Origin: a virus
Length of the DNA stretch: 27,697 bases
IMG/VR virus record: IMGVR_UViG_3300008516_000118
Coordinates: 1-27,697 of that record
Strand: one strand, 5' to 3'
The translations under genes were made by a program, and so were the position numbers. The notes beneath the pieces were generated by a model. That model did no database searches. It was not told where the DNA came from and was given only the letters and a program-made list of their open reading frames with translations. Within the stretch, counting starts at the first letter, position 1. Every line of letters starts with the position of its first letter. Shown in pieces: positions 6,866 to 12,688 of the stretch.

Positions 6866-7089
6866 TGAATGAAAAACTGGAGTTGCAGATAGCAAAAGGT
6901 AAGAGAGTCCTCAAAGATATGAAGGACTCTCTTGAGTTTCTTAAACATCCAGCTCAACTATTAGATGTAGTAGAAGAGCTTGACGTTGTGAGAGCTTTTC
7001 TAACTTCAACTATTTCTGGTATGGAATTCTGGGTTCAAATGAAAATAGATGAATGGGAGGCTAAGACAGATGAAAAGTGGAGTGAATGA
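6865..7089 (+). CDS. Small helical hypothetical protein, 74 aa
   Basis: ATG 6865 in a TAATG overlap, with CAGGAGAAGG at 6852-6861 as ribosome site. Predicted as two or three charged helices. No family recognised. An 11-bp perfect inverted repeat lies inside the coding sequence at 6901-6933. The stop lies 20 bases inside the following gene. Confidence 0.55.
   Translation: MNEKLELQIAKGKRVLKDMKDSLEFLKHPAQLLDVVEELDVVRAFLTSTISGMEFWVQMKIDEWEAKTDEKWSE
6901..6933 (+). repeat. Perfect 11-bp hairpin inside a coding region
   Basis: AAGAGAGTCCT at 6901-6911 is the exact reverse complement of AGGACTCTCTT at 6923-6933, with an 11-base AT-rich loop. No T-run follows, so it is not a standard terminator. 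It lies 36 bases after the start of the 74-aa gene and could slow translation or protect the message. Confidence 0.5.
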
Positions 7090-7600
7090 TATAACGTCAG
7101 AAAACTATGTTGAGAATGTTGTTAGAAGTGAGTCAGTTGATTTCCCGAAAATCAGAGAAAGACTGAAAGAGAAAAGACTTATTCGATTGCTTCATTGTGC
7201 CATGGGACTCTGCACAGAAGCTGGTGAGTTCATGGACCATTTGAAGAAACATATTTTTTATGGAGCAGAATTAGACCCAGTAAACATGATAGAAGAACTG
7301 GGCGACAATCAATGGTATGTTGGTGTTGGCGTTGATGAACTTGAAGCTAAGTTCAATGAAATGTTGCAAAAGAATATTGATAAGCTTCGAGCAAGGTATC
7401 CTGAAAAGTTCGAGCCAGAGCAAGCAATCAATCGTGACTTAAAAAAAGAAAGAAGCATTCTTGAAAAGAGCAAATCAAAGAAAGGAATTCCATGTCCAGC
7501 TTGCGGCTCTCTGATAGCTGAGGATGCTGCTCAATGTTGGAAGTGCAAGATTGAATTTACGGAGGATAATAAAGATGAATCAGGTAGAGACAAAAACTAA
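7070..7600 (+). CDS. MazG-like nucleotide pyrophosphohydrolase with C-terminal zinc ribbon, 176 aa
   Basis: ATG 7070 was chosen because GGGAGG at 7054-7059 precedes it. ATG 7049 lacks such a site. Residues 40-95 contain the all-alpha NTP pyrophosphohydrolase motif: E50-A-G-E53 in one helix and E75-E-L-G-D79 in the next, the metal-binding E-x-x-E ... E-x-x-D of MazG/dUTPase-like enzymes that cleave (d)NTP to NMP and PPi. Residues 142-159 add a zinc ribbon (CPAC, CWKC), uncommon for the family. Near the TS-like pair, it could supply dNMP substrate or drain competing dNTPs, as phage pyrophosphohydrolases do in pyrimidine-modification pathways. Specificity cannot be read from the sequence. Confidence 0.72.
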   Translation: MKSGVNDITSENYVENVVRSESVDFPKIRERLKEKRLIRLLHCAMGLCTEAGEFMDHLKKHIFYGAELDPVNMIEELGDNQWYVGVGVDELEAKFNEMLQKNIDKLRARYPEKFEPEQAINRDLKKERSILEKSKSKKGIPCPACGSLIAEDAAQCWKCKIEFTEDNKDESGRDKN

Positions 7601-7925
7601 GTTTACGGATAAACTCAAGAAAGTATTCAAACGGTTATATGGAAAGCCTATGGATATTTATGAGGAATGTCTGCTTGATGCTCTGCCTGATGAATTGACT
7701 GAATTCATTTCTCACTCGGCTGATGCTGCCGATAAGATTTGTGACTTGCTTGATTTATTCAGGCAGCGAATGGCTCCGGATATTACTCAAAGTGAAGTAG
7801 CAGACTTGTCAGACTGGTTGCAAACCCAAGGAACAAAATATTCTGCTCGACTTATGTTATTGATTCGTGGTGTAAATATCATTATGGCCGCAATTGCAGA
7901 TTTAAGATTAAAACTATTGCCTTAG
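7575..7925 (+). CDS. Hypothetical helical protein, 116 aa
   Basis: ATG 7575 follows GGAGG at 7561-7565. The open frame begins at 7524 but the ribosome site decides for 7575. The product is mostly helical. The last 25 residues (LMLLIRGVNIIMAAIADLRL) are hydrophobic and may be an amphipathic or membrane-touching helix. No family recognised. It is the last gene before the 126-base intergenic region that holds the promoter. Confidence 0.6.
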   Translation: MNQVETKTKFTDKLKKVFKRLYGKPMDIYEECLLDALPDELTEFISHSADAADKICDLLDLFRQRMAPDITQSEVADLSDWLQTQGTKYSARLMLLIRGVNIIMAAIADLRLKLLP

Positions 7926-7950
7926 TCCAAACAATTCTTTTTATCTATTC

Positions 7951-7985
7951 CTTAAAGAGAAAAGTCTATCAAGACGCTCTTTAAG
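7951..7985. repeat. Inverted repeat in the intergenic region, possible terminator or operator
   Basis: CTTAAAGAG (7951-7959) pairs exactly with CTCTTTAAG (7977-7985). Inside, GTCT (7964-7967) pairs with AGAC (7972-7975) around a four-base loop, so a 13-pair imperfect hairpin can form. No T-tract follows on either strand, which argues against a standard intrinsic terminator. Its place just after the last gene of the accessory operon and 10 bases before the promoter suits a transcript end or a regulator-binding palindrome. Confidence 0.5.
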
Positions 7986-7995
7986 AAAATGAACA

Positions 7996-8023
7996 TTGAA
8001 CTCTATTGAATCGAGCGTATAAT
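7996..8023 (+). promoter_or_regulatory. Sigma70-like promoter
   Basis: TTGAAC at 7996-8001 and a perfect TATAAT at 8018-8023, separated by 16 bases. Transcription would begin near 8030 and read the lipoprotein and perhaps the whole packaging/head operon. It lies in the only intergenic gap of note between the accessory and structural regions. Confidence 0.6.
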
Positions 8024-8041
8024 TCTGCATTGCTTTGAAAC

Positions 8042-8135
8042 AGGAGGACTCATGCGGACTGACTCCGAAAACCATCTCTCGAATCGAGGTCTACACGCAA
8101 TCAGTCCTCCTAAAAAAGAATCCGCTTTTTTGCGG
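8042..8135 (+). promoter_or_regulatory. Structured 5' leader that can mask a ribosome site
   Basis: AGGAGGACT (8042-8050), a strong Shine-Dalgarno sequence ahead of ATG 8052, is the exact reverse complement of AGTCCTCCT (8103-8111). Just downstream AAAAAAG (8112-8118) can pair with CTTTTTT (8125-8131), while CCGC (8122-8125) can pair with GCGG (8132-8135). These last two overlap and are mutually exclusive. The layout suggests control of which start, 8052 or 8151, is used for the lipoprotein gene. Function is inferred. Confidence 0.4.
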
Positions 8136-8150
8136 GAAAGGAGAACAGTA

Positions 8151-8468
8151 GTGAAGTCGATGTTGAAGATGGTAGCGATTCTACTTTTTGTTATTTTAGC
8201 AATCAGCACGTCTGGTTGCTTTTTGACAATCACTCAGAATTTGAAGGACGGCTCCACGCTTCTCGTCTCTTCGTATGATTCGTTAACTGAGGATTATGAC
8301 AAGCTAAAATCCACAGTAGACATTTACGTTGCTGAGCCAACGGAAGATAATCTGAAGAAATACAAAGACACAGAGAAAATTTTTCGTGAAGGTTTCGATG
8401 CTGTTGGCATAGCAATAAAAGCAGAGGATGAAGTTATTCAATCGCTTAAATCTAAGAAGGAGAAATAG
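8151..8468 (+). CDS. Small phage lipoprotein, 105 aa
   Basis: GTG 8151 follows AAAGGAG at 8137-8143 and gives a typical signal peptide: basic start (MKSMLKM), hydrophobic core (VAILLFVILAIS), and a lipobox-like STSGC with the lipidated Cys at residue 23. The mature part is a short, charged helical protein. A longer in-frame start, ATG 8052 with AGGAGG, would add 33 polar residues in front of the signal peptide and might block export, so two products are possible. It has its own promoter upstream. Small phage lipoproteins with their own promoters are sometimes superinfection-exclusion or lysogenic-conversion factors; that role is only a suggestion here. Confidence 0.65.
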   Translation: MKSMLKMVAILLFVILAISTSGCFLTITQNLKDGSTLLVSSYDSLTEDYDKLKSTVDIYVAEPTEDNLKKYKDTEKIFREGFDAVGIAIKAEDEVIQSLKSKKEK

Positions 8469-8470
8469 CC

Positions 8471-8794
8471 ATGGGGCTTGACACACTAAAAGAAGATTTA
8501 GCTGACATGGTTAAAAAAGCAGTAGATGAAATTCAGGCAGAGGCTGGAGCAGATTTTGAACTTATCCAGACTGAGACAAAAGCAACATTGACTCAAATTG
8601 CTCAGGAGATTGCAAGCGGCAAATCCATCCAGGAAGTAATCGAGCACTATGATACAAAGACAAAAGCTCTTGCGGCCGCTGCATTATTCAAGCTTGCAAA
8701 AAATCAGCAGTCGGCGTTGACTCATCTTGAGTCAGTATTGAAAGGAATTACTGGTATTATTTTAAGGACGGTGCTTTTGAAGCTCACCGGATAG
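8471..8794 (+). CDS. Hypothetical helical protein, 107 aa
   Basis: ATG 8471 follows AGAAGGAG at 8455-8462. The product is almost all helix, acidic in the first half, and ends with a more hydrophobic helix (LKGITGIILRTVLLKLTG). It sits two bases after the lipoprotein stop, so the two are likely translated together. No family recognised. Its position ahead of the large terminase would suit a small terminase subunit, but no helix-turn-helix is evident and I do not make that call. Confidence 0.6.
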   Translation: MGLDTLKEDLADMVKKAVDEIQAEAGADFELIQTETKATLTQIAQEIASGKSIQEVIEHYDTKTKALAAAALFKLAKNQQSALTHLESVLKGITGIILRTVLLKLTG

Positions 8795-8802
8795 GTGGGC
8801 CC

Positions 8803-9066
8803 ATGACACACTATGCTCTTTCATCAAACAAGCCATGCAAGCTCTGTGGAAAAACCCACGGATACATCACTCATGCACATCGTATAATAATTGCCGATGA
8901 TAATTCTAAGTTTTTTATGGAGCAGTTCTGCAAGAAGCATTCTGCTTCTGAAGTAGTAGAAGTTGATTTGCCATTTCTTATCAAGAAACGAATTCTTCTG
9001 ATTGATATTCTAAGTGTGTTGAAGAAAATAGTTCCTTTGGAAAACAAAAATGGTTCAAGTGGCTAA
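8803..9066 (+). CDS. Small Cys/His-rich hypothetical protein, 87 aa
   Basis: ATG 8803 with GGTGGG just upstream. The first half has CKLCGKTHGYITHAH and later FCKKH, a set of Cys and His able to form a zinc site. The second half is a hydrophobic and basic helix (KKRILLIDILSVLKKIV). It overlaps the terminase start by 17 bases. A small terminase or terminase accessory role is conceivable from position only. Confidence 0.6.
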   Translation: MTHYALSSNKPCKLCGKTHGYITHAHRIIIADDNSKFFMEQFCKKHSASEVVEVDLPFLIKKRILLIDILSVLKKIVPLENKNGSSG

Positions 9067-11119
9067 GAAGAAAAAACTTAAACTAAAGAAGCTTAAAAAG
9101 AAACAAGCTCCTTGGCTTATTAGAAAGGGACAAAATCTTCGTAAGCACTTGACAGATAAGAATCAATGTCACTGGCATAGTGATGATGGCGTGCGTTGTA
9201 AGAATTTCGCAAAGAAAGGAAAGCAATACTGTCGGCATCACGAGGGAAAAGAGACTTACACAACATTAGTTGATTTTGATTTATGGGAAGAGATTCAGAA
9301 AGCTGGAATCAAGAAGAATGAAAAGCTTTTCTCACTCAATGAATATCCTCAGCTTATGGCAATATATAGAGATAGACATCCAGAAAAAGTGATAATGAAA
9401 GCGGCTCAGTGCGGAGTCACAGAATACGGAACTTTGTTTGGTGAGTTCTTTTTGAAGTTACATCGCGGTACATCTGTTATCTATACTCTGCCTTCCAGAA
9501 GTTTGGCCTCTTCAATTTCTAAGCAGCGTATTGATTCAATGCTTAACGAGAATGAGCGAGTTTTTCTCAACGTAAATAAAAAGGGAAATGTTCAGGTCAA
9601 ATATGATTCTATCTTTGAGAAGCAAATCAAAAACGGCTATCTTTTCTTGCAAGGAACTTGGAAGGAAGGACAAGCCATATCTGTTCCAGGCGATGTCTTG
9701 ATACATGACGAAATAGACTTTTGTAAAGGTGATATTCTCAAGAAGTTTAGAAGCAGAATAGGAAATTCAGATTATAAATGGATAGTTCAATTTTCAACTC
9801 CTACATATCCTGAGTATGGTATTCACAAAGAATTCCTAATGACTGACCAACATCATTGGTGGTACAAGTGTGAGCACTGTGGACATGTATTTATGCTTTG
9901 TTGTTCATGGCCTGACATTCTTCATTTTGATGAAGAAACAGGAAAACCGTTTTTCGGTTGCGTAAGTTGTCATAAAGAAATTGCAAGAAAAGAAGGATGG
10001 TGGAAGCCGCAAAATCCTTTAAGTTCTAAGCGTGGTTATCATGTAACTAAACTTGCGTCTCCTCGAGTTAGTGCTTCTCAATTAGTTGATGCTCAAGAAG
10101 AATACAAAACAGAAAAAGATTTCTGGAATTTTGAATTAGGTCTACCATATGCAGGAAGCGAGGACAGAATAACTATAGCAGATTTGGAAGCTTGCGAAGA
10201 TGGAAGATACCATCTCATGGTTCGTGAGCGTATGACTTGTGCAGGAGTAGACCAAGGTGGCAAAGCGATATACGTTGTAGTAGTGAAGCCAGGCAGAGAC
10301 AAAGACAGAATCATTTATGCTGACCACATTACTGGATTAACTTGCTGGGCGGAGTTGGCAGTCATAATAAATCAACTTGGAGTAATGCGTTGTGTTGTAG
10401 ACGCTATGCCGGATACATTCAAGGCAGGAGAGTTTCAAAGATTGTTCAAGCGAAAAGTTTATTTGGCTTATTATAATGAACGTTCAAAGGAAGGTGTGAA
10501 CTGGCAACCGACCAAAGGAATTGTCACTCTTAATCGAAGTACAACTCTTGATATGACAATGGAAAAAATTCGTAGAAGAAAAGTTATAATTCCAGTTTCT
10601 GATAAATTGATTGCTTTCAAAAAACACATGACGTCTTTTGTCAGAGTGAAAGAAGTTGATGACCAAACAGGTGAAATCAGATATGCTTATAAGAAAGTCA
10701 GAGAGGACCATTTCGGCCACGCGTATAACTATGCAAATGTGGCAGCATTGAAAATGGATATATCAAGTTTTCAAGTACACTCTCCATCAGAAAGAAAAAA
10801 GGATGCACGCAGTATAGCTGTTGGAAACTACGGAGATGAAATTATAAATCATCTTGCAGGACTGCTGCTTGATAATATTATCTCAATAGATATGCTTATG
10901 AATTATCGAATGCAAAAGACTAATGGAAAGTTTGTAAGTGAAATGGATTTGAGTTCTGATTTTAAACAGATAATGAGTACACTTGAACTTAAGTATACTG
11001 TGTCTAATCTTATAACTTCAATTCAGAATCTTGAAATTGTGAAAGATAGAATCAAAATAATTCAGGAAGCAAGACGACAAAAGGCAATTGAAGGAGAAAG
11101 CAATGGAAGGGAAGAATGA
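9050..11119 (+). CDS. terL: Phage terminase large subunit, GpA-like, 689 aa
   Basis: This is the ATP-driven DNA-packaging motor and genome-cutting nuclease at the portal vertex. A Walker A-like KAAQCGVTEYG (117-127) replaces the classic P-loop, as in the lambda gpA family, and Walker B is DVLIHDEID (215-223). A zinc ribbon inside the ATPase region (C274, C277, C304, C307) is typical of GpA-like terminases. The RNase-H-fold nuclease begins at AGVDQGG (D401), with a second acidic site at CVVDAMPDT (D451) and a later EDHFGHAYNY. Unusual is the N-terminus: a Lys/Leu-rich stretch (residues 5-19) and a separate zinc finger (C40, C50, C61, H64 region). No recognisable small terminase gene is adjacent, so this N-terminal part may contribute DNA recognition. 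ATG 9050 lacks a strong ribosome site, and GTG 9059 is an alternative. Confidence 0.9.
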   Translation: MVQVAKKKKLKLKKLKKKQAPWLIRKGQNLRKHLTDKNQCHWHSDDGVRCKNFAKKGKQYCRHHEGKETYTTLVDFDLWEEIQKAGIKKNEKLFSLNEYPQLMAIYRDRHPEKVIMKAAQCGVTEYGTLFGEFFLKLHRGTSVIYTLPSRSLASSISKQRIDSMLNENERVFLNVNKKGNVQVKYDSIFEKQIKNGYLFLQGTWKEGQAISVPGDVLIHDEIDFCKGDILKKFRSRIGNSDYKWIVQFSTPTYPEYGIHKEFLMTDQHHWWYKCEHCGHVFMLCCSWPDILHFDEETGKPFFGCVSCHKEIARKEGWWKPQNPLSSKRGYHVTKLASPRVSASQLVDAQEEYKTEKDFWNFELGLPYAGSEDRITIADLEACEDGRYHLMVRERMTCAGVDQGGKAIYVVVVKPGRDKDRIIYADHITGLTCWAELAVIINQLGVMRCVVDAMPDTFKAGEFQRLFKRKVYLAYYNERSKEGVNWQPTKGIVTLNRSTTLDMTMEKIRRRKVIIPVSDKLIAFKKHMTSFVRVKEVDDQTGEIRYAYKKVREDHFGHAYNYANVAALKMDISSFQVHSPSERKKDARSIAVGNYGDEIINHLAGLLLDNIISIDMLMNYRMQKTNGKFVSEMDLSSDFKQIMSTLELKYTVSNLITSIQNLEIVKDRIKIIQEARRQKAIEGESNGREE

Positions 11120-12542
11120 CGCGCCGCGTCAAGCTGGACGGATGGAAATCCAGCTTATATCCCGAGACAGAACTCAACTTCAGGTGAGTGATTCTCGACG
11201 TGAGTATGTAGAGCGGGATTCAAAGAAAGGACTGAGATACCGAAGATACTATTTGGAAACTGAGTGGCAGATTATCCAGACAAAACTTTTGTTTTACGAC
11301 ATTTGGAAAAAACATCCTTGGATTCGTGCTCTTACAAACAAGATTGCTAATATTGCTATTACTGTTGGATGGTTCATTGACTACACTGGAGCTGGCAAAG
11401 CTACTCCAGAAGAAAAGAAACGCATTGAAAACTTTTTCATGTATCCAAATTATCAAGAATCATTTTCAGATATACTCTGGAAAACAATAGTGCAATTGAA
11501 AATATTTGCCGAATCGTTTTGGGAAATGGTTAAGAGCCGAAAAGGTTATCCGATAGATTTTTATATTCTTGATGGAGCTGTCAGAGTTTGTCTTGATGAA
11601 CACGGCAATCCAGGGAGTCCGGCATACGTTCAGAGAGTATTCAACGACACGGCTGAATTTGAATATGACGAAGTAATTTATTTTAAGTTTCCTGACCCCA
11701 TAGGAAAAGTTCATCCATCTTCAGAACTCGAAGCTCTTGAACTTACTGTTCTTACTGACGTTTATGCAATGGCTCTGAACAAGACTACTTTTACACAAGG
11801 TGTCAGAAAAGGGAAAGCGTTTATTTTCCCAGCGGATACTGGCCCTGAACAGATGAAGCGCAACAGGGAGCAAATAGATAATCTTCACTCAGGAATAATT
11901 GGTTCGTATTCTGCTTTCGTTGCTCTCGAAGGAGAATGTACAGTTCAGGACCTTAAGCTTACTGAAGAGAAAATGGAAGCTAAAGACCTGCGTGAATATC
12001 TCCGCGAAGAAATGGCAGCAGTAGTTGGAACACCACTTTCAAAAGTTGGAGTCAACGCTGTTGATGTAAAGGAATCTCAATATGTCGACAAATCATTTTG
12101 GCAGGAGGAAGTGCAGCCACTAATTGATTTGGTTGCAAACACAATAAATCGTTATCTTGATTTGCTTGGCATATATGATTATAGATTCAAGTTCAAGAAA
12201 TTTCCGATTAGAGATTTGAAAGAGACGGCAAGATTGATTGACGTGCTCAAGAAGCACGGTGCAATTTCAACGGATGAAGTAAGAGAAATGGTTGGCTTAG
12301 ATACTTTGAATACAGCGTCGAGCAAGAAGCCGTTTCTTGTTACGCGTGATGGCACTATTATTTTCATTGATGAAATTGAGAAAGAGAAAGCAAATATTGA
12401 TGCTGTAAAGAAAGAAGAAAAAGCAAGTGCGTTTCCATTCCAAATGGGCCGTCGTAGGATTGCACGCAAAGGCGCGACACTTCCTGCTACTGAAGAGACT
12501 GCCGCTGAAGAGGAGGAAGCGGCTCCGGACCCTTTTCTTTAA
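11103..12542 (+). CDS. Phage portal protein, 479 aa
   Basis: ATG 11103 follows AAGGAGAAAG at 11091-11100. An in-frame TTG at 11088 is less likely. The gene follows terL with a 17-base overlap. The sequence shows portal features: a charged N-terminus with LTNKIANIAITVGWFI, the wing/stem region with FEYDEVIYFKFPDPIGK and a Gly/Ser-containing SSELEALE, the helix that continues DVYAMALNKTTF, then LREEMAAVVGTPLSKVGV and a long C-terminal helix. This matches the HK97/SPP1-type portal superfamily that forms the dodecameric DNA channel. The C-terminus ends in an acidic Ala/Glu tail. An 8-bp inverted repeat lies near the start (11131-11156). Confidence 0.87.
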   Translation: MEGKNDAPRQAGRMEIQLISRDRTQLQVSDSRREYVERDSKKGLRYRRYYLETEWQIIQTKLLFYDIWKKHPWIRALTNKIANIAITVGWFIDYTGAGKATPEEKKRIENFFMYPNYQESFSDILWKTIVQLKIFAESFWEMVKSRKGYPIDFYILDGAVRVCLDEHGNPGSPAYVQRVFNDTAEFEYDEVIYFKFPDPIGKVHPSSELEALELTVLTDVYAMALNKTTFTQGVRKGKAFIFPADTGPEQMKRNREQIDNLHSGIIGSYSAFVALEGECTVQDLKLTEEKMEAKDLREYLREEMAAVVGTPLSKVGVNAVDVKESQYVDKSFWQEEVQPLIDLVANTINRYLDLLGIYDYRFKFKKFPIRDLKETARLIDVLKKHGAISTDEVREMVGLDTLNTASSKKPFLVTRDGTIIFIDEIEKEKANIDAVKKEEKASAFPFQMGRRRIARKGATLPATEETAAEEEEAAPDPFL

Positions 12543-12688
12543 TCTACTCAATTCTGGCCGAGAGCAGAATTAGTCCTGAGGACCTGGCTGATTTTCTCAG
12601 TGACGTATACGGCTCAGTCTTAGATGGACAAGCTGCTCTTAAAGATGCTCAATTCAGTTTCACGCGCTCCAACTCTGTAGATAAAATA
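12543..12688 (+). other. Open, coding-like stretch in frame with the head morphogenesis gene, no usual start codon
   Basis: The frame of the Mu-F-like gene stays open upstream of its ATG 12689 back to a TGA at 12506-12508, across the 146 bases between portal and that gene. It reads like protein (SRISPEDLADFLSDVYGSVL and onward) but contains no ATG, GTG or TTG. Only ATT/CTG/ATC-type codons could start it. Possible explanations are a rare start codon, a -1 frameshift from the end of the portal gene, or an eroded N-terminus. Confidence 0.45.

Noticed and set aside
8042-8111. A possible tRNA: end-to-end 9-bp pairing and a TCGAATC loop
   Set aside because: The T-arm-like stem is not next to the 3' acceptor strand (12 extra bases), no D-arm or anticodon arm fits, and no CCA or proper discriminator follows. 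I treat it as a leader structure.
8112-8136. Intrinsic terminator from the T-run at 8126-8131
   Set aside because: The T-run is in the loop or arm of weak short stems and is not preceded by a stable GC-rich hairpin. It lies just before a coding region.
8471-9066. Small terminase subunit at 8471-8794 or 8803-9066
   Set aside because: Position fits but neither shows a recognisable helix-turn-helix or TerS pattern, so I leave both as hypothetical.
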